Assembly: GCF_900113615.1 (NCBI RefSeq)
Contig: NZ_FOPZ01000004.1
Span: 62,001-126,000, forward strand
Length of the DNA stretch: 64,000 nt
Reading direction: 5' to 3'
DNA from: Halorubrum aquaticum
GTDB lineage: Archaea > Halobacteriota > Halobacteria > Halobacteriales > Haloferacaceae
Part shown: positions 8,161 through 16,936 of the stretch, piece by piece
Numbering within the stretch: position 1 is the first letter of the stretch
Layout of the letters: the number at the start of each line of letters is the position of its first letter
Notes under the pieces: generated by a model
What the model was told of the DNA's origin: nothing
What the model saw: the letters and a program-made list of their open reading frames with translations, nothing else
Databases searched by the model: none
Translations under genes and position numbers: made by a program

Positions 8161-8808
8161 TCAGAGGTACCGGTGAACGCATCCGTATCCGGTTCGCATG
8201 AGTTCGTCGACCCGTGAGTCGCGAACGTCCACCGAAACCGCTCCCTCCCGGATCGCCGTGACCACCGTTTCCGGCGTGAGTTCCGCCGCCTCGATCCGGG
8301 TCACCGTCCGCCCGACCTCGAAGGGATAGTGGGCGTCGCTCCCCCCGACGACCGGTATCCCGAGCGATTCGGAGAGCGCCCGCACACGCTCGGCGTTGTC
8401 GGGGTGCTTCCCGTTTATCTCGACGGCATCGAAGTCCGCGTCGCTCTCGCGAACGCGACTCCGCCGATACGGATGCGCGATGATCGCGGCACACCCGTTA
8501 CCGTGCGCCCGTGACACGACCTCCTCGGGGGTCGATTCACCGGGAACCGTTCGACGCGGCGGATCCGGTCCGACGACCAGGAGGTGGCCGACCGTCGTCG
8601 TGACTTCGATGCCCGGGATGAACTGTGGCTCCCCCGTCGCGCCGTCGAACGGGCTGTAGTAGTCGTGATTGGTCAATGCGATACCGTCGAGCCCGGATCG
8701 CCGCCCCCAGAGTGCCAACAGACGCGCTCCGACCGGATCGTAGGGGGTCGGTTCCCCCCGGAAGCCGTGGAAGAACCGGGTGTGCGCGTGGAGGTCTACG
8801 GTGAACAT
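8161..8808 (-). CDS. PHP-domain metal-dependent phosphoesterase-like protein
   Basis: A 215-residue protein of the PHP (polymerase and histidinol phosphatase) superfamily. The motifs are in order: DLHAHTRFFHG (motif I), LTNHDYYSPF (motif II), PGIEVTT (motif III), IAHPYRRSR (motif IV) and GGSDAHYPFEVGRTVT (C-terminal D-x-H). These ligate a two- or three-metal centre that hydrolyses phosphoesters; the substrate is unknown. The frame is open upstream to 9078, but the extra 90 residues are Arg/Ser/Thr-rich and overlap the next gene in antisense to its code, so the ATG at 8806-8808 is used. The neighbouring lipid kinase gene ends 52 bases upstream on the same strand. Confidence 0.85.
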   Translation of the reverse strand: MFTVDLHAHTRFFHGFRGEPTPYDPVGARLLALWGRRSGLDGIALTNHDYYSPFDGATGEPQFIPGIEVTTTVGHLLVVGPDPPRRTVPGESTPEEVVSRAHGNGCAAIIAHPYRRSRVRESDADFDAVEINGKHPDNAERVRALSESLGIPVVGGSDAHYPFEVGRTVTRIEAAELTPETVVTAIREGAVSVDVRDSRVDELMRTGYGCVHRYL

Positions 8809-8860
8809 CGGTCCCCCAGGTGACGAGTCGTTTCCCGGTCGCTCGCGGAACCGTTCCGTC

Positions 8861-9772
8861 TCATGTGTCCGTCGGGGCAGGGTCGTATCCCTCCCCGACG
8901 ACGAGCCGAAGCGTGTTCGGTCGAACGTCGACCACGAGGTCGTGCCGTTGGATGGTCTCCCCGTCCAAACTGAATCTGACGGGGTCCGACGAGTGGCTCC
9001 TGACGTCCAGCGACGAGGCTCGGAACCGGTCGATGTGTGCCGAGTCCTGTCCGAACAGGCGCTCGAGTACCCTCTCACTCATCAGATCGATCGCGGGCAC
9101 GTCCTTGACGATCACGACCTCGAAGAGACCGTCCTCCATGTCGGCCTGTGTCGTCCCGTCCGCCGCGAACTGACGGCCGTTCCCGACCACCACACAGAGC
9201 GCTTCACCGCTCCAAGTCGGCGCGTCGCCGTCACTCGTCCCGTCATCAACGGTAAGCCGTAGCGGCTCGAACTCCGTCACGGTCCGGAGCGTCGTGAGCA
9301 CGTATGCCAACCCACCGATGCGAGACTTCAACCCACCGGACGTCTCGCTAACTGACGTGGCCGTTAGTCCTGCGACACAGGAGTTCACGAAGGGCCGGTC
9401 GGTCGCCATCCCGATATCGATGGTACGCCTGACGCCGTCATCGAGGGCAGCGAACGCCGTTTCTAGATCGGTAATGCCGATCTGTTTCGCGAAGTTGTTG
9501 CCCGTTCCGAGGGGCAGGATGCCGAGCGTGACGTCGTCGAAGGCGTCAGCCCGATCGATCCCCTGAACGACTTCGTTGACCGTCCCGTCGCCACCGCCGG
9601 CCACGATCGTCGAGTATCCGGCCTCGACGGCCTCCCGCGCCAGCGTGACCGCTTCGCCGGCTCGTTCGGACCGTTCGACCGTATACTCATACAGGTCCGC
9701 TCGGGCACCGACCTCGTCGGCATGGGAGCCGCCCCCGCTCTGCGGATTGTAAATGATCACGGTTTCTGCCAT
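8861..9772 (-). CDS. Diacylglycerol kinase-family lipid kinase (YegS/LCB5 type)
   Basis: A 303-residue enzyme of the DAGK catalytic family (PF00781), which transfers phosphate to a lipid hydroxyl group. The N-terminus has the IIYNPQSGGGS nucleotide-binding element, followed by IVAGGGDGTVNEVVQGI (the GGDGT motif) and LGILPLGTGNNFAKQIG (the PLGTGN motif). The C-terminal half has the family's beta-sandwich with QADMEDGLFEVVIV. In haloarchaea these enzymes may act on archaeol-based lipids or on a sphingosine-like substrate; this is inference. Upstream in-frame ATGs at 9784 and 9817 add only a proline-rich stretch, so the ATG at 9770-9772 was chosen. Confidence 0.9.
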   Translation of the reverse strand: MAETVIIYNPQSGGGSHADEVGARADLYEYTVERSERAGEAVTLAREAVEAGYSTIVAGGGDGTVNEVVQGIDRADAFDDVTLGILPLGTGNNFAKQIGITDLETAFAALDDGVRRTIDIGMATDRPFVNSCVAGLTATSVSETSGGLKSRIGGLAYVLTTLRTVTEFEPLRLTVDDGTSDGDAPTWSGEALCVVVGNGRQFAADGTTQADMEDGLFEVVIVKDVPAIDLMSERVLERLFGQDSAHIDRFRASSLDVRSHSSDPVRFSLDGETIQRHDLVVDVRPNTLRLVVGEGYDPAPTDT

Positions 9773-10145
9773 ACTAGGCTCCATTGGACACGGTGGGGAC
9801 ACCGGTGGCGATGCCACGTTGGGCGCTTCCCCGCTCGATGTCCGATCGCGGAACGTAGTGTTCCGGGATCCTTTCGTCCGGAGCGATGGGGGGCGTTCGA
9901 GACATTACCTTCCGATCGCGCTGCTATCGGATTGTTAGGAAGTCCGCTATTCTTTAAGCAGAGGTTACTCTTCATGGGACTCACCGGGCGGGAAGATCCA
10001 CGAGCGAAACGCCACTGAGGAGAGATTCCGGATCGCGCAGGGTGCCGATCGGACCCGTTCCGGCCGGGTCGCCCGTACGGGCGTGTCCCTCCACCCGGCA
10101 GGGGCCGGGACAGTGGGTAAATGGCTTCGGAACGACTCTACGAGG
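9773..10145. other. Intergenic stretch between divergent genes
   Basis: I see no gene in these 373 bases. Around 9940-9965 there is a locally AT-rich segment (ctattctttaagc) that could be a promoter for the minus-strand kinase or for a plus-strand leader, but the distances to either start are long. Confidence 0.5.
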
Positions 10146-10466
10146 ATGACGACCGACCAGAACGACGACAGCCGCGAGCAGGGTGTGGAGCTCGGTCCCC
10201 TCGACGACGAACTCGACGACGAGGAGTACCCGATCGATCTGGAGACCTTACTGGAGCGGTACGGCGACCGTGAACTAGGGTTGGGAGACGACACGGTGAC
10301 GCTTCGGACGGTGGTGGAACCGCAGGGCGAGGCGACCTACGAATCCGCCGACGACGTGCGCCAGAACGTCATCGGGATGGTCAGTGACGAGGCGATCGGC
10401 CGGAAGAACTACTCGGACCGCGGCGGCAGCACGGACGTGGAGGGGGACAGCGAGGAGTCGGCGTAG
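10146..10466 (+). CDS. DUF5789 family protein (copy 1)
   Basis: A 106-residue acidic soluble protein of the haloarchaeal DUF5789 type. The core is EEYPIDLETLLERYGDRELG followed by LRTVVEPQGEATYESADDVRQNVIGMVSDEAIGR, the same plan as the protein at 43964-44296 (QEYPTTTNQLVEAYGDYDIE ... FVSADDVRNRILGLI). The function is unknown. The frame is open from 10083, but the ATG at 10146 begins the natural acidic N-terminus (MTTDQNDD). Confidence 0.75.
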   Translation: MTTDQNDDSREQGVELGPLDDELDDEEYPIDLETLLERYGDRELGLGDDTVTLRTVVEPQGEATYESADDVRQNVIGMVSDEAIGRKNYSDRGGSTDVEGDSEESA

Positions 10467-10570
10467 GCGGCTGGCCGCCCGTTTCGACCCCGTTCAACGG
10501 GAGCCACATCGACGGCGAGCCCTTCTCGATCCGAAGTTACGACTCGCCACGTTCTCGACCGCCCGGATAA

Positions 10571-10619
10571 CCGGAGGCTCGGGGCGAAAGCCCCACCCTT
10601 AGCGCGGGGAGGACTCCAA
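10571..10619 (+). mobile_element. Possible solitary right end of an IS200/IS605-type element
   Basis: The segment has a perfect GGGGC-GAAA-GCCCC hairpin (10581-10594) followed by acccttagcgcggggagg, ending near ggactccaag. Haloarchaeal IS1341/IS605 elements end in a similar hairpin plus GGGGAGGA block, which is also the 3' scaffold of the TnpB guide RNA. No transposase remnant is adjacent. The match is from memory and could be chance in GC-rich DNA. Confidence 0.3.
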
Positions 10620-10678
10620 GGGCTTGCGCTCGCATGCCGCCCGATTATGGTTCGTCCGGTCCTTCTCTCCGTTGAGTC

Positions 10679-10783
10679 ATGATCAAGCGCCTACTCAAGC
10701 TCGCGTATTACGCGTCCAGCGTCGTTACCACCCTCCACCTCCTCTGGAAACTGTTCCGGGCGGTCCGTGATCGATCCGACTGA
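10679..10783 (+). CDS. Possible 34-residue single-helix membrane peptide
   Basis: The short frame reads MIKRLLKLAYYASSVVTTLH then LLWKLFRAVRDRSD. It has a basic N-terminus and one amphipathic/hydrophobic helix. It follows a locally AT-richer segment (ccgattatgg). There is no family assignment, and expression is not shown. Confidence 0.3.
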   Translation: MIKRLLKLAYYASSVVTTLHLLWKLFRAVRDRSD

Positions 10784-11218
10784 CGGCGAGCGACTCGGGA
10801 CCGACCCCGTCAAGCGAGAGGAGGGGCCACTCGGGCCGGAACGGACCGGCGAACGGGACCGATCGACGCCGGGACGTCCAGGAACGGCAGCGCCGACCCG
10901 GCGTCGAGCAGCCGAGCGGCCGGACGGATCACCGAGATGACCGTAACGACGTCGGCACCCTCGACGGCGATGGCATCGACTCGGAGGAACCCCGCACGAC
11001 CCGCGACGGATCCACTTCTCGCGGCCGTCGACCGTCGGGTAACCGAACGCGACGGTCGACGCCGATTCGGGCTTGCGGACGTTGCTGGCGCTCGCTGTCG
11101 GTACCGGCGTGACGACCGCCACCGATCGGTGGGTACACGGACCCGTTTCACGCCGACTGGAGAGGATCGATCTCGCTACAGAGGAGAGAGACGTATCGCT
11201 TCAAGGTGCTGGTAGAAA
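10784..11218. other. Stretch with no confident gene
   Basis: Overlapping open frames exist on both strands here. A plus-strand piece at about 11073-11210 (RTLLALAVGTGVTTATDRWV) has plausible composition but runs into the start of the next gene. A minus-strand piece ending at 10810 (VDAIAVEGADVVTVISVIRP) also looks partly protein-like. Neither has convincing start signals, and the two conflict, so I call no gene. Either could be a remnant. Confidence 0.4.
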
Positions 11219-12196
11219 ATGGGTCCCGAGATCCGAACGGAGAGTTCCGTATACGAGAAAACCGCCCGGGAACGGGTGGCCGCATGGGTGCTTATCGAGG
11301 GGGATCGGCGCATCGTCGCGGGCGGCATCACCGTCGGTATCGCCGGGATCGTCGGCGTACTGATCTGGGGTGACGTCCTCGCTGTGGGACCGGACAGCTC
11401 CGTCGACTCGCTCTTTTCGAGCGGTCTTACTGCCGGCGTCATGACGATAATCACGATCACTCTATCGATAAATCAACTCGTCATGTCACGTGTGACGGGA
11501 ACCATCGACGCGCTGATGGAGCGTCTGGATGGGGCGCGTGAACTCCACGAGGACGTCGCAGACCTCGCGGGACGGCCATCGAGTCCGAACGACCCGGCTG
11601 CGTTTCTCTCACTCATCGCTCGGACGCTGAGCGAGCGGGCGTCAACCCTCCGTTCGATGAACGATTCCGGGGGTCGGGACCCGCCGAGTGAGGTGACGAA
11701 CGCGCTCCGTGACATCGGCGAGTACGGGGAGAACATCGACTCTCAGGTTGAAGACGACACTCGGGTAGGTCACGTGCTCAGCATCCTCTTGGGAACCGAA
11801 TATGCCGTGAATCTACGGGCGGTCCAACGTCTACGAAACGGATATTCCGAGTCACTCCCGGAGGAGGTTCAGGCGGAGTTTCGGGCGATCGAGAGGCTTC
11901 TCGAATCCATCGCCATCGTCCGTCAGTTCTACAAGACGATAGCCCTCCAACAGGACTTTGCGGAACTCTCGCGGATGATCGTCTACACCGGGTTGATAGC
12001 GTTCGTCACGACGATCGTGTTGACGCTCGTGTACCGGACGAACTCCGTTACGATCCCGCCCTCGACGCTTCCCGTCGTCGTCAGTCTCGGTATCGGCGTC
12101 GTCACCGTACCGCTGACGCTTTTCGTGTCGTATATCCTCAGGGTAGCAACGGTCGCCCGGCGAACTGTCTCGGTCGGTCCGTTCATTCCCCCTTAA
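11219..12196 (+). CDS. Haloarchaeal multi-pass membrane protein, paralogue of the 4056-5069 gene
   Basis: A 325-residue protein of unknown function. Two membrane segments occur near the N-terminus (ITVGIAGIVGVLIWGDVLAV; GLTAGVMTIITITLSINQLV), followed by a helical cytosolic domain of about 150 residues starting at the DALMERLDGARELHEDVADL stretch. Two or three C-terminal helices end LRVATVARRTVSVGPFIPP. Order of domains, the SINQLVMSRVTG motif after helix 2 and the C-terminal ending match the protein at 4056-5069. The start at 11219 is the first ATG of the frame. Confidence 0.75.
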   Translation: MGPEIRTESSVYEKTARERVAAWVLIEGDRRIVAGGITVGIAGIVGVLIWGDVLAVGPDSSVDSLFSSGLTAGVMTIITITLSINQLVMSRVTGTIDALMERLDGARELHEDVADLAGRPSSPNDPAAFLSLIARTLSERASTLRSMNDSGGRDPPSEVTNALRDIGEYGENIDSQVEDDTRVGHVLSILLGTEYAVNLRAVQRLRNGYSESLPEEVQAEFRAIERLLESIAIVRQFYKTIALQQDFAELSRMIVYTGLIAFVTTIVLTLVYRTNSVTIPPSTLPVVVSLGIGVVTVPLTLFVSYILRVATVARRTVSVGPFIPP

Positions 12197-12267
12197 CGGT
12201 CGAGGTGCTTCGGCCGACACCGCCACCTGCGTGAAGCCGCGGAGGGGTTCGATAGCCGCCGACCGCC

Positions 12268-12513
12268 TCAGGCGGCGGACCCGATCGATCCCGCGTCGTC
12301 CTCCTCCGAGTCCGCGTCGTCACCGGACCGAACGCTTCCGAAGAGATCGGAAGAGCCGGCTCTGATCTCGCCGACCGTCGCCCCGGCGAGGCCGCCGAGC
12401 GCGCCGCCGGTGCTCGCCGCGTTCCGGTTCACCAGTCCGCCGACGGCCGCGCCGATGGCCGCGCCGACGGCGGCGTACTTCGCCCGTGAGACCGCGGTTC
12501 TGATTCGTCCCAT
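12268..12513 (-). CDS. Small glycine-zipper protein
   Basis: An 81-residue protein with a central Gly/Ala-rich helical segment (YAAVGAAIGAAVGGLVNRNA; TGGALGGLAGATVGEI) with GxxxG spacing typical of glycine-zipper membrane peptides, and an acidic tail. The role is unknown. Comparable proteins are common in haloarchaea. It stands alone, convergent with the paralogous membrane protein gene upstream. Confidence 0.6.
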   Translation of the reverse strand: MGRIRTAVSRAKYAAVGAAIGAAVGGLVNRNAASTGGALGGLAGATVGEIRAGSSDLFGSVRSGDDADSEEDDAGSIGSAA

Positions 12514-12564
12514 GCCTAGAACTACTCGGTTCGTTTACAAAAAGGTGTCCGTCGGATCGCCGGG

Positions 12565-13761
12565 CTACTCGCGGGCGATCGGCGTCGTCATACAGTGGAG
12601 GCCGCCGGCCCCGTTCGTGAGCGCGGCCCGGGGGATCCCGACGTCGTCGGGGAGCACGGTCACGCCCCGGTCGCGGAGCGCCTCGATCGTGGGGTTGTCT
12701 TCGGGCCGGTACTCACCCTCCTCGTCGGGCTCGTAGAGCGGGATCACGGTTCCGTCGTCGATGGCGAGGAAGTTGGTCGGCCACCGCTCCCCGTCGGCGA
12801 CGTCGATCACGTCGAACCCCTTCTCGTCGCGCACGTACTCGAGCGTCGAGGTCGTGTGGCTGAGTTCGTAGGAATCGCCGCGACGCCGGTAGACGTCGAC
12901 GTCGGCCGCCTTCGCCAGGTCCGCGTCGAGCACGGCCAACCCCTCGGCGGCGATGTTGAACCAGCCGAGCAGGTGCATCACGCGGGATCCGAGCCCGCGG
13001 TCGACCCGCACCCGCCGGTCCGCCTCGAGGGGGGCACGGACGAGCCCGAACTCGTCGTACGAGACCGCACCCTCGTCCATCAGCCGCTCGCCCGCCTCGT
13101 AGCTCGTCCGGATGACGTGCTCCTCGCCGTCCACCTCGGCCGAGACGCCGAGCAGCGCGAACTCCCCGGCGGGCATGAACTCGCCACCCTCGAGCGGTTC
13201 GCCCGCCATCTCGTAACGGAGGTCCGCGCCGATCGACTCCCAGGCGCGCTTGACGATCGGCTCCTCCCGTCGCCGGATCGGCTTCGACATGTGACAGAGG
13301 ATCGGTCCCCGGTCCCCGACGATCGTCGTGTCACGCTGGAAGTAGACGTTCGAGATCGGCGCGTCGAGGGTCACCGACGCGCCGTCGGTTCCCCCGTCCG
13401 CCGTCGTCTCCGGCGTGAGGCTCGGCCGCGAGAGCACGATCTGGAGCTTCTCTCGAGGCGAGAACGTCGCGAGCACGTCGTCGATCCGGTCGACGCCGCC
13501 CGCCTCGAGTGCGTCCCGCGTCAGGTCGTCGAGCGCGCCCCCGGCCGCGAGGTCGTCGGCGAGTCGATGGACCTCGACGTGGGTCGACTTGAGCGTGTCG
13601 ACGAGCTGCTCGTGCTCGCGCCGCGCCTGTTCGGGGGGAACGTGGTCCTCGAACAGGTTCGCCTCGGGCGCGAGGCTCCCGGACCACAGTTCGAGCCCCG
13701 GCGTGTGTACCCTGACCGCCGAGAGCCGTTCCCACTCCGCACGGACCGAATACTCGGACAT
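12565..13761 (-). CDS. Arginine deiminase family protein
   Basis: A 398-residue protein of the arginine deiminase/amidinotransferase superfamily. Its members hydrolyse arginine to citrulline and ammonia, or act on related guanidino compounds. The sequence shows the early RVHTPG element, FQRDT (family form F-T/x-R-D), LEGGEF holding the substrate-binding Glu, and the C-terminal active-site motif NGAGGLHCMTTP with the nucleophilic Cys near residue 390. In halophilic archaea arginine fermentation uses arcABC; no arcB or arcC lies nearby, so the gene may instead serve arginine breakdown on its own. The length fits the family. The ATG at 13759-13761 gives a natural start. Confidence 0.85.
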   Translation of the reverse strand: MSEYSVRAEWERLSAVRVHTPGLELWSGSLAPEANLFEDHVPPEQARREHEQLVDTLKSTHVEVHRLADDLAAGGALDDLTRDALEAGGVDRIDDVLATFSPREKLQIVLSRPSLTPETTADGGTDGASVTLDAPISNVYFQRDTTIVGDRGPILCHMSKPIRRREEPIVKRAWESIGADLRYEMAGEPLEGGEFMPAGEFALLGVSAEVDGEEHVIRTSYEAGERLMDEGAVSYDEFGLVRAPLEADRRVRVDRGLGSRVMHLLGWFNIAAEGLAVLDADLAKAADVDVYRRRGDSYELSHTTSTLEYVRDEKGFDVIDVADGERWPTNFLAIDDGTVIPLYEPDEEGEYRPEDNPTIEALRDRGVTVLPDDVGIPRAALTNGAGGLHCMTTPIARE

Positions 13762-13804
13762 GTCTCCGACTCTCCGTCGGAGTCGAAAAAGCTCCCGGCC
13801 GCGG

Positions 13805-14587
13805 TCACTGGAGCCGCTTCGTCGTCTCGACGAGCGGGTGGCGCGCGTAATCCACCACCTCGATGTCGGCGATCGAGTCCAAGCCCTCCTTCTCCGCGGT
13901 CTTGGCCATCCCGAGGTCGACGGGGCTCCTCGTGACGATCACGTACGCGTCCATCGACTCGAGCCCCATCTCGTGGGCGGCCATCACGCGGTGGTGACCG
14001 TCCGCGAGGTGGAGGACGCCGCCGTTGTCGATGACGACGAGCGGCTCCGCGAGCCCGCGGTCCAGTTCGTACTGTCTCCCCTCCAGCTCGTCGGCGTACA
14101 CCCGCGCCTGCGTGGGCGTGAGGTCGTCGAGGCGGACGTCGCGACGCTCCTCGTCGAGCTCGACGCCGTGGATCTGCTCGAGGGTACGCATCAGTTTGCC
14201 GACCTTTCCCGGCGTCGCCCGCTCGATCTGTGAGCGGACGACGTCCGCGTTCGAGATGATGCCGACGAGGTTGTCGGCGTCGTCAACGACCGGGAGCTTC
14301 TGGATCCCCGACCGCAGTATCACGCGGGCGGCGTCGGTGACCTTCATGTCGGGGTGGGCGACGATCAAGTCCTCGGACATCACCGTGAACACGGGGGCGT
14401 CCTCGTCGGCCAGGAGCAGGTCGCCCGCGGAGACGAATCCCTCGACGGTTCGCCCCTGCGTGACGGGAAACCCCTTGTGGCCGGCCGTCTCGACCATTCG
14501 TTTCGCGACGGTCGCCACCGTGTCGTCGGGGCTGACGGTCTCGACGTCCCGGGTCATGTACTCGCCGACCGTCGGCTTTCCGGACAT
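13805..14587 (-). CDS. CBS-domain protein with ParB-like nuclease domain
   Basis: A 260-residue protein. Two CBS domains occupy about residues 1-125 (VGEYMTRDVETVSPDDTVAT; VFTVMSEDLIVAHPDMKVTD), which in general sense adenine nucleotides. The remainder is ParB/sulfiredoxin-like: DLTPTQARVYADELEGRQYE, then LVVIDNGGVLHLADGHHRVM with the catalytic-site-like ADGHHRVMAAHEMG. Such proteins are annotated as CBS-ParB partition-like proteins in archaea, but a kinase or regulatory role is equally possible. It lies 54 bases downstream of LonB on the same strand, so it may be read from the LonB promoter. Confidence 0.8.
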   Translation of the reverse strand: MSGKPTVGEYMTRDVETVSPDDTVATVAKRMVETAGHKGFPVTQGRTVEGFVSAGDLLLADEDAPVFTVMSEDLIVAHPDMKVTDAARVILRSGIQKLPVVDDADNLVGIISNADVVRSQIERATPGKVGKLMRTLEQIHGVELDEERRDVRLDDLTPTQARVYADELEGRQYELDRGLAEPLVVIDNGGVLHLADGHHRVMAAHEMGLESMDAYVIVTRSPVDLGMAKTAEKEGLDSIADIEVVDYARHPLVETTKRLQ

Positions 14588-14641
14588 GCGCTTCCGTACG
14601 GCCCCGACCGTACAAAAAGGGGGTGGGACCGGATCGGCAGC

Positions 14642-16936
14642 CTACTGCGGGCTCGGGCTGGAGGGACCGGAGACGCTCCCCTCCTTCAGCGTCGACCCCG
14701 TGATCGATTTCAGCCGGGAGACGAGCGAGTCCTTCTCGGTCTCGCCCTCGAGGGCGATGTCGAGGACCTCGCTGATGTGGCTCACCGGGATGACCTCGAT
14801 CATCTCCTCGTACTCCTCCTCGATCATCACGTCCTGCTCGTTCGCCTGCGGGATGATCACCCGGGTACAGCCGGCCTTCGCGGCCGCCTCGATCTTGTGG
14901 GTGACGCCGCCGACGGGGAGCACGTCCCCGCGCACCGACAGCGAGCCGGTCATCGCGAGGCTCTGGTCGACGCCGACGTTCTCCAGCGCGCTGATCACCG
15001 CGGTCGCGACCGTGATCGACGCGGAGTCGCCGTCGACGCCCTGCTGGCCCGCCTGGACGAACTGGATGTGGATGTCCATCTCGGAGATGTTCTCGTCGGA
15101 GAACTTCTTGATGATCGCCGAGACGTTCGAGACCGACTCCTGAGCCATCTCCTTGAGCTGGCCGGTGGCGATGACCTCGCCGGGCCCCTGCGAGGGCGCG
15201 ACCTCGGCCATGACGGGGAGCATGATACCGGAGTCCTCGCCCATGACGGCGAGCCCGTTGACGCGGCCGACGACGTAGCCGTCCGAGACCTGCAACTCGT
15301 AGTCCTTCCGGCGCTCGATGAAGTCGTCGGCGAGCTGCTGTTCGATGGAGCGGGAGCGCCCCTTCGCGGACAGCACGTGCTCGCGGGTGGTGAACTCGGC
15401 GTCCTCGCCGCGGGCGATGTCGCCGGCGACGCGGACGAGCCCGCCGAGGTTCCGGAAGTGAAGCGTCAGGTGACCCTTCCGCCCGGAGCGGCGTTTGGCC
15501 TCGAGGATGACCTCCTCGATCGCCTCCGACGTGAACTCCGGCAGACGGCCGTCCTTGGCGACCTCCTGGGCGATGAACCGCACGTACTGGCGGCGCATCT
15601 CGGGGGTGTCCTCGATGGTGTCCTCCATGTACACCTCGTAGCCGTACCCCTTGATCCGGCTCCGCAGCGCCGGGTGCATGTTCTCCATCGCGTCGAGGTT
15701 CCCCGCCGCGATCATGACGAAGTCCGTGGGGACGGGCTCGGTCTGGACCATCGCACCCGAGGAGCGCTCGGACTGGCCCGTGATCGAGAACTCGCCCTCC
15801 TGGATCGCCGTCATGAGGTGTTGCTGGCTCCGGATGTCGAGCGTGTTGATCTCGTCGATGAACAACACGCCCTTGTTCGCCTTGTGGATCGCGCCGGCCT
15901 CGACGCGGTCGTGGCTCGGCGTCTCCATCCCGCCGGACTGGAACGGGTCGTGTCGCACGTCGCCGAGCAGCGCGCCGGCGTGTGCGCCCGTCGAGTCGCG
16001 GAACGGCGCGGACTTGGTGTCCGCGTTGTTCACGAGCAGGTTCGGGATCATCGCGTCCGAGCCGCGGTTTAGGTAGCGGAAGACGAGGTAGACGACCCCG
16101 GCGGCGATGATGCCGACGAGGATCTGGCCGACGATGATGAGCGCGTAGCCCAACACGACGGCGATGATGATCCACATGAGAAGCGACCGCATCTGGTTGC
16201 GCTTGCGGGCCTCCTCCTTGTGGGCGTCGACGATCTGTTCGCCCTTGCCGGCCGGGACGGTCCGGACCTTCGGCTTGTTGCCGTCGTCGGGGTTGTGATA
16301 CACCAGGACGTCCTGAAGCTCCTCCTTGGGGAGGAGTTCGGACATCGCCTTCGCGAGCATCGACTTCCCGGTCCCCGGCGAGCCGATCATCATCACGTGG
16401 CGGCGCTGTTTGGCCGCCTTGATGATCACGTCGCGGGCGTGTTCCTGCCCGATCACCTGGTCGACGAGGCGGTCGGGGATCGAGATCTCGGAGGTGGTGT
16501 CGATCTTGAGTCCCCCGAGCAGGTCGTCCTCGTCGGGGTCCTCATCGATCTCCGCGCCCTCGACCTCGACGGTGCTGCCGAGGTCGTCGATCCCGCCGTC
16601 GTCGGGGTCGTCGACTTCGTCCTCGACGGACTCGAGTCCCCCGTCACCGGGATCGATCCCGTTCTCGTCGAGGTCGTCCCCGACGACCGAGGCGTCCCCG
16701 TCGGTCGGGTCCTCCTCGACCGGGGCGACCTCGGGCTCGCGGAACCCGTCGTCGATCGGCTCCGGTTCCGTGTGATCCGCCCCACCTCCGGAGCGGCCCC
16801 GACGCTCCTCGTCGGGGGCGTCCTCGCCGTTCTCGGTCGGACGCCGGACGTCCTCGTCCGCCTCCTCCGACGCGGAGTCGTCCGGGGGCGCGGCGTCCTC
16901 CTCCGGCGGGTCGTTCGTGTCCTTCTCGTTGCTCAT
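14642..16936 (-). CDS. lonB: Membrane-anchored ATP-dependent protease LonB
   Basis: A 764-residue archaeal Lon (LonB) that degrades damaged and regulatory proteins at the cytoplasmic face of the membrane. It is essential in Haloferax and controls carotenoid and membrane lipid synthesis there (known from the family). Visible parts: an acidic N-terminal extension (1-143), Walker A GSPGTGKS (185-192), two membrane helices inside the AAA domain (about 252-287), Walker B GVLFIDEIN (357-365), and the Ser-Lys dyad, Ser in GVDGDSAS at about residue 638 and Lys in GGVTHKIEAA at about 681. The start at 16934-16936 avoids an upstream extension to 16999. A TATA-like element (about 16976-16984) lies 40-48 bases upstream. 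Confidence 0.95.
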   Translation of the reverse strand: MSNEKDTNDPPEEDAAPPDDSASEEADEDVRRPTENGEDAPDEERRGRSGGGADHTEPEPIDDGFREPEVAPVEEDPTDGDASVVGDDLDENGIDPGDGGLESVEDEVDDPDDGGIDDLGSTVEVEGAEIDEDPDEDDLLGGLKIDTTSEISIPDRLVDQVIGQEHARDVIIKAAKQRRHVMMIGSPGTGKSMLAKAMSELLPKEELQDVLVYHNPDDGNKPKVRTVPAGKGEQIVDAHKEEARKRNQMRSLLMWIIIAVVLGYALIIVGQILVGIIAAGVVYLVFRYLNRGSDAMIPNLLVNNADTKSAPFRDSTGAHAGALLGDVRHDPFQSGGMETPSHDRVEAGAIHKANKGVLFIDEINTLDIRSQQHLMTAIQEGEFSITGQSERSSGAMVQTEPVPTDFVMIAAGNLDAMENMHPALRSRIKGYGYEVYMEDTIEDTPEMRRQYVRFIAQEVAKDGRLPEFTSEAIEEVILEAKRRSGRKGHLTLHFRNLGGLVRVAGDIARGEDAEFTTREHVLSAKGRSRSIEQQLADDFIERRKDYELQVSDGYVVGRVNGLAVMGEDSGIMLPVMAEVAPSQGPGEVIATGQLKEMAQESVSNVSAIIKKFSDENISEMDIHIQFVQAGQQGVDGDSASITVATAVISALENVGVDQSLAMTGSLSVRGDVLPVGGVTHKIEAAAKAGCTRVIIPQANEQDVMIEEEYEEMIEVIPVSHISEVLDIALEGETEKDSLVSRLKSITGSTLKEGSVSGPSSPSPQ

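Noticed and set aside
10810-11151. Minus-strand 113-codon frame with a hydrophobic segment
   Set aside because: High Arg content in its first half, no start signal, and overlap with a plausible plus-strand frame; no consistent gene model.
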